Source: Marinicella algicola (GTDB taxonomy: Bacteria; Pseudomonadota; Gammaproteobacteria; Xanthomonadales; Marinicellaceae). From it: a stretch of 64,000 nt of DNA. The notes under the pieces are model-generated. The model worked only from the letters and a program-made list of their open reading frames with translations. It was not told where the DNA came from and searched no databases. The DNA is taken from the NCBI RefSeq assembly GCF_028401385.1, contig NZ_JAQOMR010000001.1, forward strand, positions 64,501 through 128,500. Direction: 5' to 3'. Positions 1 through 9,789 of the stretch are shown here, piece by piece; position 1 is the first letter of the stretch, and every line of letters starts with the position of its first letter. A program made the position numbers and the translations under genes.

Positions 1-65
1 ACATGGCTATCGCATTCAGGACGCCGCCCGAGAGCTGCATTCACCACACGGATCGCGGCAGCCAA

Positions 66-1392
66 GGCAGATTCAACCGGTCGTCGCAACACCCTTGATT
101 ATATCTTGTTTGAGCAACTGGTCGAGAGCCTCTGCAGGTGTGCGCCAGCCCAAAGTTTTTCGGGGCCTGGTATTCAGAGCATGCGCTACAGCGCTTAATT
201 CATCGACCCCATGCTGGCTGAGATCCGTGCCTTTTGGAAAGTACTGGCGCAGCAAGCCGTTGGTGTTTTCGTTGCTCCTGCGCTGCCAAGGATTTTGAGG
301 GTCGCAGAAGTAAATCTCGAGGCCAGTTTCGATACGGAGCTGTGCATGCTGAGCCATCTCCGCATCCTGATCCCAAGTTAATGATTGGCGGAGATGTACC
401 GGCAGATCCATGATAGTTCCGGCGATGGCGTCGCGGACCGCTTCAGCACCATGCCTGGCAAGCGCCGGGCCGTTTTTGACAGACTTGTCCTTCCCATGAC
501 GTTCCATGCGTGGAAGGTGCAGGAGCATTGTGAACCGTGTCGTACGTTCGACCAGCGTGCCGATCGCTGAGCTGCCGAGACCCAGAATGAGATCCCCTCC
601 CAGTGACCGGGCACTGCTCTGTCACCTATCTCAGACGGACGATCACTGATCATCAAAGCATCTGTGAGGAAGGGCTTGCCTCGGTTGCGAGCACGTTCGC
701 GGGGCAAACGCAGCGCTCGTCCAGAACGCAGACAGGCCGATAGCTCTCGCTTCAAGGCGCCTCGGCCCTGAATGTAGAGCGCCTGATAGATGGCTTCGTG
801 GCTGATGCGCATGGTCGGGTTCTCGGGGAAGTCCAGCTTCAGACGCCGCGCAATCTGTTCCGGGCTCCAGGCTGTGGACCAGCGTCGACTTTGCCGCCTT
901 CGGCCGTCGTGCTGCTCGATCAGCATGCCACTGCGCGGTAATGGCCCGATAGTCGAAGTCGCCGCCGCGTGTCGCCGAATTGCGCCTGATCTCACGCGAG
1001 ATTGTGCTGGGCGACCGCCCCAGCTTGCGCGCTATAGCGCGCACTCCCGTGCCCCGCGCACATTCCAAAGCAATCTCCTCCCGTTCCCGAAACGAAAGGC
1101 AGCGGTTCGTGAGTGGTGCCGCTGCGGGCGAAAGATGTGTTGGAGGCATACCGCCTGAACTCCGAAACCACCGGATACCAACGGGGCCGGAAACGCCGGC
1201 TTCGGCGGCGGCTTCTTCACTGGACAGACCCGATGCTACTCCTTGCCAAAACCGGCATAGGTTCTCACGCTGCCACACCGGTGGCCGCCCTGGCGAGGAC
1301 AATTTGCGCCGTGTTGAGCGTTCTGACTTCCGTTTCCTGTAACCATCAACACCTCTTAAAGCGGGGTGTTGCGACGACCGGTTGAATCTGCC
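66..1392 (-). mobile_element. IS30-family insertion sequence with perfect 29-bp ends
   Basis: Bases 66-94 are the exact reverse complement of 1364-1392, which gives perfect 29-bp terminal inverted repeats. The 3-bp sequence CAA flanks the element at 63-65 and 1393-1395 and fits the short target duplications of the family. The element is 1327 bp long and carries one transposase gene on the minus strand. It sits inside an IS3-family orfB. The perfect ends suggest recent arrival, although the transposase frame is broken. Confidence 0.9.
73..1350 (-). pseudogene. IS30-family transposase, broken frame and internal deletion
   Basis: The N-terminal part (about 1350 to 990) has the IS30 helix-turn-helix (GVRAIARKLGRSPSTISREIRRN). 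The middle part (about 910 to 610, another frame) has WSPEQIARRLKLDFPE and AVPGHWEG. The C-terminal part (605 to 73) has TLVERTTRFTMLLHLPR and ends ALNTRPRKTLGWRTPAEAL, with the stop inside the left inverted repeat. Near 600 the GGGG run after TGGGA needs one more G to join the frames. Between the first two parts, family members usually have some tens of extra residues that are absent here, so a real internal deletion is likely. The exact start is uncertain. The copy is probably inactive. Confidence 0.75.
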
Positions 1393-1662
1393 CAATACTG
1401 TTCTCATGATTATCAGAAGATCCTGCGCCGAAACGGGTTCAAAGTATCGATGAGTGGAAAAGGGAATTGCTACGACAATGCAGCTGTCGAGACATTCTTC
1501 AAGACCATCAAGGCCGAGCTCATCTGGCGGCGGTCATGGGAAACCCGGCGGCAAGCGGAGATGGCAATCTTCGAATATATCAACGCGTTCTATAACCCGC
1601 GCCGCCGACACTCAGCACTCGGTTGGAACAGCCCCGCCGCGTTCGAACGGAAAGTGGCCTAA

Positions 1663-2099
1663 ACCAGCACTGGGAGCGGCACAAATACGCGACAGGTCCA
1701 CCCGGTGGGATGACACGAATGGGACCGGGGGCGGCCTGTTTGGTTCTGAGCAACTAATATGGAATAGCTGCCTTTAGGTGTCGCGGGGCGGTGGTAGTAA
1801 TCCAAGTTTCTGCACCGCGCTGGAGCATATCCATGGCGGGCTTGTGAACCTTTGTTGGTGGCCATCAGTCCAAAATCATTCGATGACGGACAACACCAGA
1901 TATATTGGGCACCCAAATCCATCTGCTCGGACACGGCTCGTCGCAACATCATGAATCCCAAACATCATCGAAAATGAGTCAGATGGGGTATTTGGCTTGA
2001 GTCCCTCTCCAGCGGCGAGCATTGAGGTGCTGCGCTTCGAGTTAATGATAAAACGTGGTCTGTCGGAAACAGCCACAAGCATCAGGAAGGAAGCGCAGC
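1663..2099 (+). other. Non-coding end of an IS110 element, possible bridge-RNA region
   Basis: There is no supported gene here. The first part is the tail of the IS3 element. From roughly 1740 the sequence leads into the IS110 transposase at 2100. In IS110-group elements this left non-coding end encodes the structured bridge RNA used by the recombinase. A short stem is visible (GCGGTG at 1788-1793 against CACCGC at 1813-1818). The bridge-RNA role is inferred from family knowledge and position; I could not fold the region. Confidence 0.35.
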
Positions 2100-2331
2100 A
2101 TGAAGTATTATGTCGGAATGGATGTTTCGGTGAAAGAAACCTCCGTATGTATCGTCGATGGAACGGGCAATATTTTCCGCGAGGTGAAGGCCATCAGCCA
2201 CCCCGATGATCTCATTGGGGTTCTGAAGGGGCCTGACATATACATCGAGCGGATCGGACTTGAGGCAGGGCCGTTATCGCAATGGCTATTTGACGGTTTG
2301 GCCAAGGCCGGGCTGCCGACGGTTTGCATTG

Positions 2332-3263
2332 AGAGCCGGATTCAAAAGTTCATGATGGGAAACAATATCGTGCGAGGCGTCTGGTCATCACCCTGATGCT
2401 GGCGATGTTGACCCATGCTGTGGCGCTTGCGATGGACTTTTCCCAATCTTTGGCCAACCGACGGCATCGTCCGAACCAGCCGAAGGTGCGCTCCACCACC
2501 CATCGGCGGGGCAGAACCTCAAAGCCTTTCGCTATGTCGGAGCGCTTGATGATTTCAAGGTTCCATTGGCCGCATCCGCGCAGCGCTTTTCGCAACTTCT
2601 GCCCGGCATAGCCGCCATCTGCGAAGACATGGCGCAACCAGGGAAACGGTAGCGGATGGCTTTCAGGACATCGGGCGCACCGTCGCGGTCCTGGATATCG
2701 GCAGCATGGACATGCGCGAACAGCATCAGCCCGATCGTATCGGTGATGATGTGGCGCTTGCGGCCCTTGATCTTCTTGCCGGCGTCGTAGCCCGAAACCC
2801 CGCCGCTTTCGGTGGTCTTGACACTCTGGCTGTCGATGACACCGGCTGTGGGCGAGGCCTCGCGCCCCTCCAGTTCGCGCGTAGCGCAGACGAGCAGATG
2901 ATTGATGGTCTGCCAAAGGCCGATGTCGCGCCAGCCATAGAAATAGCCTCGCACCGTGGAGACCGGAGGGAAGTCCTTCGGCAGAGCCCGCCATTGACTG
3001 CCGCTGCCCGCAATATAAAGGATCGCGTTCACCACTTCCCTCATATTCGTTTTCCGTGGCCGCCCGCCGGGCTTGGCCAGCGGTATCAGTGGAGCAATTA
3101 CAGCCCACTCACGGTCCGTCAAATCGGTTGGATAGCGAAGGCGATCCCGGTTATGCTGCAGGCGGGTGATATCATTCCAGGGCATGCGATCCTCCACGTT
3201 CTTGGCAGAGGTGGTTGAATCACATCCTTCTGATATCACTCAACAACTTTTAAATCGGGCTCT
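2332..3263 (-). mobile_element. IS5-family element inserted in IS110
   Basis: Imperfect terminal repeats are visible. The left end from 2332 (AGAGCCGGATTCAAAAGTT) matches the complement of the right end finishing at 3263 (AGAGCCCGATTTAAAAGTT). GAG is present at 2331-2333 and 3264-3266, consistent with a short target duplication; the outer boundary is uncertain by about 2 bp. The element is about 930 bp and carries one transposase on the minus strand. It splits the IS110 frame at the codon for Glu in VCIE. Confidence 0.75.
2350..3185 (-). CDS. IS5-family transposase (frameshifted)
   Basis: DDE transposase. It starts at MPWNDITRLQ; an upstream in-frame Met is less likely. The N-terminal DUF4096-type part has LTDREWAVIAPLIP and GRPRKTNMREVVNAILY. 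The catalytic residues visible are the D of GVIDSQSVKT, the D of VFADGGYAG and the E of RRWVVERTFGW. Near 2650 the frame changes between RYRF and PWLRHVFADGG. Adding one T to the TTT run (or one C to the CCC run) repairs it, giving about 278 residues. The junction TTTCCCT also fits a minus-1 slippery heptamer, but the same kind of error recurs across the window. Confidence 0.75.
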
Positions 3264-4068
3264 GAGACCCGCCACACCAAAGCCTTTCTCAAGGCGCAGC
3301 CCAATAAAAGCGATCGCAACGATGCACGCGGGATCGCACAAATGATGCGGGTCAACCTATTTCGTCCCGTGCATGTGAAAACGGTGATCAGCCAGAAACG
3401 CCGCGCATTGCTGACCGCACGCAAGGTACTGCAGGAAAAAGCAATTGCCGTCGAGAACGACATCCGTGGCCTGCTACGCAACTTCGGTTTGAAGGTCGGC
3501 ATAGTCGAAGCTGCCATGTCGAAGACCGCATTCATGAACTAGTGGAGGGGATGTCTGACCTGTTCATGATCATGGACCCGCTGCTTGCGGCAAGGCGGAA
3601 ACTGCGAGAGGAATTCTCACGACTGCATCGGAAGGTTCTCTAGATCGCGCGGGACGATACAGTCTGCACGCGCTTGATGACGGTGCCCGGCGTCGGCCCC
3701 GTTACCGCGCTCGCCTTTATGAGCACGATCGACGTTCCTGCACGCTTTCGAAACTCATGATCCGTAGGACCTGCCCTCGGTCTTACGCCGAAACTCAATC
3801 AATCCGGCGAAAGCCATCGCATCGGGCGCGTCTCCTATGTGGGGACGCCATGATGCGAGCCCTACTATATGAGGCGGCGCAGGTGATGCTCACGCGTGTG
3901 AAGAAATGGTCATGGCTGAAAGTCTGGGCGATGAACCTCGCCAGGAGAAGTGGCCAACGCAGGGCAATCGTTGCACTCTCGCGCCGGCTGGCCGTCGTCA
4001 TGCACCGCATGTGGTGCGACAACTCCGACTTCTGCTGGTCAAAGAATAATAGGTCGGCGGCGCGTTAA

Positions 4069-4706
4069 GCCGCCGCCAGTCGGTAACTTCAAGTTCTGCC
4101 TTCGGTGGAAAGATGTCCTTCGCGGGAAGAGGGATAAGGTGAGTTCGCTATGGGCTCTTGTATCGATTGCGCCATCGCGATCAGGACGCGAGTTAGATTG
4201 AACCGCCTCATTCTCCTAACCCCATGCTGGGAGGGCCAAAGAGCCGATCCCGAAGAGAAGCGCGGCCCCGCGAATGACGTCACACTCCGATGAAGTTAGA
4301 AGCTCGAACGTGCTTGACATCAGGGCGCCGAATAGAGAAGAGCCCCTATTTCAGGCCTAATCACAGTCGAGGCCAGATGGCCGGTTGAACTCCTATCAAA
4401 AACACGACGCAGGCATGAGTGGCCGACTTTTGCTCCGCCAAATGGCCCGTTTTCACGCCCATTGAAAGGTAAATCGGACTTGGCTACGCGCCGCTTGCAT
4501 GTACTCTTGCTTGTTTGCTGCCCCTCGAACGTAACAATTTGATCAAGGCGCAAAAGATAACTGCGGGCGCGATCGAAAGGAAGCTAAAGGAGTTCATCGA
4601 AGCCAGGAATGTCGTCAAAAGCTTCCACGAGAAGCTGCGTCACAAGGCCAAAGACGAGGCGCTTTCAAATCCGGAAAGCCGCTCAAAGGCGAACGAACAT
4701 GCTTCA
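4069..4706. other. IS110 tail and unassigned sequence
   Basis: The first part is the 3' non-coding end of IS110. Around 4420-4450 the text reading GAGTGGCCGACTTTTGCTCCGCC resembles the ends of IS21-type elements, so a scrap of such an element may be here. A small plus-strand ORF at 4515-4757 (80 residues, Lys-rich, with AIERKLKEFIEARNVVKSFH) has protein-like composition but no recognised family, and it overlaps the 3' end of the next gene. I do not call it a gene. Confidence 0.3.
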
Positions 4707-5803
4707 TCATGGTTTTGTTGCGAGCAAACCAGCGAAGGCGGGCCAGGCGTCGTCTGAGTAAAAACGGTGTCCGCCCTCTCCGATAACGAGTTTGATCGCG
4801 CCAACTTTTCCCAAACGCTCGAAAATTGCCTCTGCCGTTGCAAAAGCCTCTTGCACGCCTTCATACGGGAAAAGCGGGTCATGACGGCCCATGACGATAA
4901 GTACTTTGGTGTCGTCTATGGCGGCTGCGATATCCGGGAAGTCGAACCATTCCAGCATGCCTGGGATATAGTTGTCCGTGCAGTGATCGATGGCGCCGAT
5001 GCTGCGGGCGACGGTGCAGAAGCATGATGCGGCGATGATGCCCTTCAGCCGCGGCTCGAGTGCGGCGGCATACCAGGCGACCGTTCCGCCGCCGGAATTG
5101 CCCATGACATGAATGCGCTCGGGGTCGAGAAACTCGAACTCGGCAACTGCATCGCAGGCTCTGATGACGTCGAACACCCTTTCACCGAGCAGGGTACGTC
5201 CCAAAAGCAGAGCTGTCATCGCTGGATGCTTGCATGTCCGGTTATCGTCGTTGATCGGCAGGTCCAGGGTGCGCCTGCAGCAGTCGGCGCGACCGTCGCC
5301 GCGAATTCCGAAAGCGCGTTGCTCCATCGCGATGGCGGCATAACCGTTGTTTACCGCCTGGATCGCGAAATCTCGGTCGCCACCGATATGATCGACGTCG
5401 CAGCCATGCACCACCTCGCCGAGCGAGATATGCATGCCTGTGGTGTGGCCCTGCAGGCAGATCATTACCGGCAACGGGCCTTCGACATTCTTAGGAAGCA
5501 GCATCACGCAGGGCACTTCGGCGCCCGGCTCCGCCTCGAATATGAAATCCTGCCGGCCATGCGTGCCGCAGTCGACGCGTTCTCCGACCGCCTTCACCAC
5601 GCTGCCTGCGGGCTTCTCGTCCGGCATGCCGAGAAGTTCGGTCAGCTTGGCACGGAGCGTCTCGGGCCAGTCGGCGTTGCTTCCGGCATGTTCGAGGAGA
5701 GCTTCCGCGGTGCCTCCTCGATCATCCGGCTATGCAGGCCGGTAGATGCAAACGTCGGGCGTTCGGCAAGCGAGAAGGTGAAGGATTTGGGCGATGTGAG
5801 CAT
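4707..5803 (-). CDS. Alpha/beta hydrolase, acetylxylan-esterase/dienelactone-hydrolase type (frameshifted)
   Basis: Predicted cytoplasmic serine hydrolase of about 365 residues. The nucleophile elbow is HVMGNSGGGTVAWY, the acid is probably the D of MGRHDPLFP and the His is in GEGGHRFY near the C-terminus. A likely start is ATG at 5803 (MLTSPKSFTFSLAERPTF). The frame then breaks near 5715 and continues as GTAEALLEHAGSNADWPETL into MPDEKPAG. One extra G in the GAGGAGG region joins the halves. It is divergent from the TRAP operon at 6258, so it may act on the imported compound. The substrate is unknown; an esterase on an acylated sugar or a lactone is plausible. Confidence 0.7.
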
Positions 5804-6257
5804 TCGGACGACCTATATTCAATGGATTTGGCATTGCCGGAATAGCCATGATGCAACGGCGCTCGTGTTCTTGCGCGCGCCCTTGCAGACAAAATGAAGT
5901 TGACTTCCAACCGCTACGGAAGAATTCGCTCGCACATAAAGAGGTTTTCTGAAACCGCAGTCTCTCCGATGAGTTGCACTTCCCTGAAAAAGAAAGTTTG
6001 TTAAAATAATTCAATTATTTATTTTACCTATAAGTTGATAGTCGACATCGATGGCCGCTCCGAAATCTGTATTGGGCGATGACAACCTTGCTTTGGCTTT
6101 TCCTCGCGCAGCCAGCGCCAATATCTGAAAAAACCTCTCAAAACATTCGGAAAATAAATAATTGACGCTCCAGCGCCGACTGGCCAATGCTCTGACGAAT
6201 ATCAATGTCGCTGGCTGTGCTGGCTTGCGGCAGTCAAACACAGCAGACGGGGAAGAC
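5804..6257. promoter_or_regulatory. Divergent promoter region, hydrolase / TRAP operon
   Basis: No gene is supported in these 454 bases. The stretch 5940-6160 is AT-rich compared with its surroundings (for example around TTAAAATAATTCAATTATTTATTTTA at 6001-6026) and separates two divergent units, so it should hold both promoters. I see no clear operator. GGGGAAG at 6249-6255 is the ribosome site for the gene at 6258. Confidence 0.45.
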
Positions 6258-7280
6258 ATGAAACAAGATCGCCGCACATTTCTGAAAACAACCTTGATGA
6301 CCACTGGCGCCGTCATGGGTGGCGGACTTCACAACTTTGCTTTTGCCGCAGATACCATGCGCTGGGACATGGCCGACGAGTATACCGAGGCCAATCTCAG
6401 CGGCAAGGCCGCCGTCAATTTCGCCAAGCTGGTCAGCGAGCGCCTCGGCGATCGTCTTTCCGTACAATATCACGGCGGTGGTACGCTGGGATACAAATCC
6501 GCTGAACAGTTCGATGCGGTCGAGGATCGCGCCGTTCAGTCGGCCGTCACCGTTCTGACCCAGCTCGGCGGCGTCGATCCGCTGTTCGAGCTGAGTTCGC
6601 TGCCCTTCGTCGCCCAAACGCCGGACGAGGCTTTGTTGCTCTGGCAGATTGCGAAACCCGAATATGCCAAGGTATTCGCAGATTACGATCAGGTGTTGCT
6701 GTGGGCCGTGCCGAGTCCGCCGAGCGGTATCCACGCCAAAATGCCGATCACCAGCCCGGAGGCGCTGAAAGGTCTCAGGATCCGCAGCTATGACGCCAAT
6801 TCGACCCGCACGCTTGCCGCAGCCGGGGCCGCACCGCTGCAGATCGCCTGGTCGGATCTGACGCCGCAGCTTTCCACCGGCGGCATCGATGCGCTGCTGA
6901 CGTCGGGCGAAAGCGCCGAAAAGCTGACGCTTTGGGATTACGTCAGCGACTTCACCGAGCTCAATTACGCCATGGCGCTTTCGGTCGCCCATGTCCACAA
7001 GGACGACTATGACGCACTGTCGGATGAGGACAAGGCAGCACTCGAGCAGATCTGTGCCGAATGCGACAAATACAACTGGGACCTGATGCGCGCCTCGATC
7101 GACCGCGCCTATGAGGTCATGGATGACAACGGCATGACCGTGACCCATGCCGATGCAGTGCCCCAGGACATGTTCGCCTTCCTGCAGACAGCCGCCGATC
7201 CGGTGGTTCAGAATTGGCTCGAAGCTACCGGTGATCGCGGTCAAGCCATCCTTGATGCGTTCAAGTCCTCGAAGTCCTGA
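6258..7280 (+). CDS. TRAP transporter substrate-binding protein (DctP family)
   Basis: Periplasmic solute receptor of a TRAP system, 340 residues. The start ATG at 6258 follows GGGGAAG. The signal DRRTFLKTTLM has a twin-arginine motif, so Tat export is likely. Family features include GTLGYKSAEQFDAV near the N-terminus, the LKGLRIRSYD segment with the Arg that binds the ligand carboxylate, and SGESAEKLTLWDYV. The following DctQ gene overlaps its stop codon (TGATG). The bound ligand is probably a carboxylate, identity unknown. Confidence 0.85.
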   Translation: MKQDRRTFLKTTLMTTGAVMGGGLHNFAFAADTMRWDMADEYTEANLSGKAAVNFAKLVSERLGDRLSVQYHGGGTLGYKSAEQFDAVEDRAVQSAVTVLTQLGGVDPLFELSSLPFVAQTPDEALLLWQIAKPEYAKVFADYDQVLLWAVPSPPSGIHAKMPITSPEALKGLRIRSYDANSTRTLAAAGAAPLQIAWSDLTPQLSTGGIDALLTSGESAEKLTLWDYVSDFTELNYAMALSVAHVHKDDYDALSDEDKAALEQICAECDKYNWDLMRASIDRAYEVMDDNGMTVTHADAVPQDMFAFLQTAADPVVQNWLEATGDRGQAILDAFKSSKS

Positions 7281-7837
7281 TGAGCGCCGCTGAAACGCTT
7301 AAACCGGCCGGCCCGAAAGGGCCGGTCTGGCTGCAGTTCATCGCTGCGGTGTCGCAAAGGGCGAATATGACCGCGGCCTATGTCGCAATCACCATCGTCG
7401 TGCTGATGACGGGACTGATCCTGCTTGAGATCGGGCTGCGTGCCTTTTCACTCTCAACACACGTCACGGATTCCTGGGTTGCCTACGCGGTTGCGGCCGT
7501 GACATTTCTCTCAATGCCCTGGGTTCTGGAGCAAGGCAGCATGCTGCGCGTGAGCGTAGTCATCGCCCGGCTTCCACCCGCAGCCAGCAAGGTTGCAGAG
7601 TTCTTCGGCATCGTCCTGAGCCTCGCCGCAGTACTGTTCGTGCTGAGCTATCAATGGGAGACGGTGGGAAAGCTCATCCGTCGCGGAACGCTCAGCGGCG
7701 ATTACATCCCCGTTCCGCTCTGGATTCCGGCACTTATCTTCCTCATAGGCCTGATCCTCTTGGCGCTGCAGCTTCTGGTGATGCTCCTGCGTCTTCTGGT
7801 GCTGTCTGAAAGCAGCGAGACCAGCCTTTCCCTCTGA
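7280..7837 (+). CDS. TRAP transporter small membrane subunit (DctQ family)
   Basis: Four-helix inner-membrane subunit, 185 residues. Hydrophobic segments begin near residues 32, 70, 100 and 140 (AYVAITIVVLMTGLILLEIG is the first). Translation is coupled to the receptor gene through the overlapping TGATG. It pairs with the large permease 20 bp downstream. Sequence conservation in DctQ proteins is low, so the call rests on size, hydrophobicity and position. Confidence 0.8.
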   Translation: MSAAETLKPAGPKGPVWLQFIAAVSQRANMTAAYVAITIVVLMTGLILLEIGLRAFSLSTHVTDSWVAYAVAAVTFLSMPWVLEQGSMLRVSVVIARLPPAASKVAEFFGIVLSLAAVLFVLSYQWETVGKLIRRGTLSGDYIPVPLWIPALIFLIGLILLALQLLVMLLRLLVLSESSETSLSL

Positions 7838-7857
7838 CCGAAACCGCGAAAGTCAAG

Positions 7858-9162
7858 ATGACCACTCTGGCCGCAACCGTTCTTCTTCTGGGGCTCCTTG
7901 TCGTCACCCTCGGCGCTGGAATCTGGATATTCTCCGCCCTCCTGATCGTCAGCATCGCCTCGCTCTATTTCGGCCTTGGCTTTTCGCCCGACCGGATCGG
8001 CGCGATCGCGTCCAAGGTCATCGCCAACAAGGCGGTCTCGTGGGAACTGGCGGCCGTCCCGATCTTCCTCTGGATGGGCGAAATCATCCTGCGCACAGAT
8101 CTTTCGCAGCGCCTTTTCCGCGGGCTTTCACCGCTGGTCGCGCGGGTACCCGGCGGCCTTATCCACACCAATGTCCTTGGCTGCACGGTGTTTGCGGCAA
8201 TCTCCGGCTCCGGCACGGCGACGACCGCCACCGTCGGCAAGATCACCATTCCCGAACTCACGCGTCGTGGCTATAATACCTCGCTTTCGGTCGGCTCTCT
8301 GGCCGGCGCCGGCAGTTTCGGGTTGCTGATTCCGCCATCGATCGCAATGATCGTCTATGGCGTGCTAGCCGAGGTCTCGATCACCCGTTTGTTTGCCGCC
8401 GGCGTGCTGCCGGGCCTGATGATGGCCGGGTTGTTTTCCGGCTATATCGCCATCCGAAGCGCGATTTCCAGGCACAGGCCCGAGGACGCGACGGACCGCA
8501 TGACCATGCGTATTCTGTTCGCCTCCATTCGTGACCTGATGCCGATCACGCTGGTGATGGTGGTTGTGCTCGGTTCGATCTATTCGGGCCTTGCGACGCC
8601 TTCGGAGGCAGCGGCGGTCGGACTGGCAATCGCCATGGTGATCGCCGGGATCGGCCGCCAGCTTTCGCGCAGAATGTTGCTGGAGACGCTGCTGAACGCG
8701 GTCCGGGTTTCGACCCTGCTGTGCGTGCTGATTGCGACATCCTCGCTGCTGTCGGCCTGTCTCGCCTACATGAACCTGCCGGAGGAGATCAAAATCTGGT
8801 TTTCGCAGGCGGCGTTCTCGCCTTACATGCTGCTGTTCGTGCTGGCGCTGCTTTATATCGTCATGGGTATGTTTCTCGACGGAACGTCAATCACCGTGAT
8901 GACGGTGCCAATAGTGCTGCCTGTGGTCGTCGCCGCGGGCTTCGATCCGATCTGGTTCGGAGTATTTCTGATCATCATGATCGAGTTGAGCGCCCTGACG
9001 CCACCCATCGGGCTCAACCTGTTCATCCTGCAGGGGTTGACCGGTCGGGCAATCAACCGGGTGACGCTCGATGCGCTGCCATTCTTCCTTCTGATGTGTC
9101 TGGGAACGCTCATTCTCACATTGTTTCCGATTGTCGCGCTCTGGCTTCCAAGCCTCCTTTAA
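7858..9162 (+). CDS. TRAP transporter large permease (DctM family)
   Basis: Sodium-coupled channel subunit, 434 residues with about 12 hydrophobic segments. Family motifs are visible: AAISGSGTATTATVGKI, GSLAGAGSFGLLIPPSIAMIVYG, ATPSEAAAVGLAIAM and LSALTPPIGLNLFILQG. The reading frame is intact. With the two genes upstream it makes a complete TRAP importer. The cyclophilin and LysR genes downstream may belong to the same locus. Confidence 0.9.
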   Translation: MTTLAATVLLLGLLVVTLGAGIWIFSALLIVSIASLYFGLGFSPDRIGAIASKVIANKAVSWELAAVPIFLWMGEIILRTDLSQRLFRGLSPLVARVPGGLIHTNVLGCTVFAAISGSGTATTATVGKITIPELTRRGYNTSLSVGSLAGAGSFGLLIPPSIAMIVYGVLAEVSITRLFAAGVLPGLMMAGLFSGYIAIRSAISRHRPEDATDRMTMRILFASIRDLMPITLVMVVVLGSIYSGLATPSEAAAVGLAIAMVIAGIGRQLSRRMLLETLLNAVRVSTLLCVLIATSSLLSACLAYMNLPEEIKIWFSQAAFSPYMLLFVLALLYIVMGMFLDGTSITVMTVPIVLPVVVAAGFDPIWFGVFLIIMIELSALTPPIGLNLFILQGLTGRAINRVTLDALPFFLLMCLGTLILTLFPIVALWLPSLL

Positions 9163-9198
9163 GGTGCCGCTCGATCCGTCGAAACAAGACAGGCCAAG

Positions 9199-9789
9199 AT
9201 GACCAACCCATCCAACCCGATTGTCGAATTCATCTGCGACTTCGGTGCAATCGAAATCGAACTCTATCCGCGGCAGGCCCCCTCACGGTCCGTAACTTTC
9301 TTGGCTATTGCGACAAGGGCCTGCTTGACGGGGCATCCGTATTCCGCATCGTGACGCCGGAAAACGACCGGCCGGAGCGGCTCTGCGACAGCCGTGCGGT
9401 CCAATGGGGCTGGCGACCCGAAAAGACCGGATACGATCCGGCGCTCGGGCGCGGCTGGGACCCGATGGACGCGCCGGAAAGCCTGCCCTTTCCCCGATCC
9501 CGCTCGAGACGACCGAAGTCACCGGCCTTCGCCACCAACGCGGGACGGTCTCGATGGGGCGGGATTCCGCCGGGCTCTCCGGTCCGCATTTCTTTTTCTG
9601 TGTAGAGGATGCGCCCTATTTCGATTTCGGTGGCGCACGCAATCCCGATGGACGCGGCTTCGCGGCCTTCGCGCAGATTGTCTCGGGACTTGCGGTTCTC
9701 GACAGGCTCTACGGGCTCGCCGAGCCGATCACATGGATGATGACCCCTATCCGATCCGCTCGGTACGGCGGAAAGCGGCTCAGCTATAG
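9199..9789 (+). CDS. Cyclophilin-type peptidyl-prolyl isomerase (frameshifted)
   Basis: About 197 residues when repaired. It starts MTNPSNPIVEFICDFGAIEIELYPRQAP. The pieces LTVRNFLGYCDKGLLDGASVFRIV, PIPLETTEVTGLRHQRGTVSMGR and PHFFFCVEDAPYFDFGG follow in different frames, as in small cyclophilins. Three breaks (about 9280, 9495 and 9732) are each repaired by one base in a CCCCC, CCCC and single-G position. It lies 36 bp after dctM and its 3' end overlaps the convergent LysR gene by 10 bp. Its link to the transporter is unknown; cyclophilin-like proteins do occur beside such operons. Confidence 0.65.

Larger units (their letters stand above)
1..1662 (+). pseudogene. IS3-family transposase OrfB, split by an IS30 insertion
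   Basis: Integrase-type DDE transposase (rve domain) C-terminal half. Bases 3-65 encode a stretch ending CIHHTDRGSQ. The same frame resumes at 1396 with YCSHDYQK and runs through CYDNAAVETFFKTIKAEL to a stop at 1660-1662. HTDRGSQYCS holds the second catalytic Asp of the IS3 family and the E of AAVETFF is the catalytic Glu. The 5' part of the gene lies outside the window. The break is exactly the IS30 element at 66-1392, with CAA (a Gln codon) duplicated on both sides. Removing the insert and one CAA restores an open frame, so the host IS3 copy was probably intact when it was hit. Confidence 0.85.
2100..4068 (+). pseudogene. IS110-family transposase, interrupted by IS5 and decayed
   Basis: The N-terminus MKYYVGMDVSVKETSVCIVD is the RuvC-like DEDD start of IS110 enzymes and runs to VCIE at 2331. 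After the IS5 insert the frame resumes at 3264 with TRHTKAFLKAQPNKSDRNDARGIAQ. The C-terminal transposase_20 part follows ([18 protein letters not shown], then ALLYEAAQVMLTRVKKWSWLK and MHRMWCDNSDF), ending at 4068. Stops occur at about 3540 and 3640, and there are frame changes between 3640 and 3840, so this gene is decayed in addition to being split. The start at 2100 follows a purine-rich GGAAGGAAG stretch. Confidence 0.8.

Noticed and set aside
1788..1818. Stem as an independent small RNA gene
   Set aside because: A single 6-bp stem is too weak; it is kept only as part of a possible bridge-RNA region.
4515..4757. 80-residue Lys-rich ORF
   Set aside because: No family match, overlaps the hydrolase gene and has no clear ribosome site; only mentioned within the gap.
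6234..7244. Long minus-strand ORF over dctP
   Set aside because: It mirrors the third-position bias of the real gene and has no family motifs.
8721..9605. Plus-strand ORF from within dctM into the cyclophilin
   Set aside because: Only its last third (from about 9280) is real cyclophilin sequence; the rest is out-of-frame dctM.
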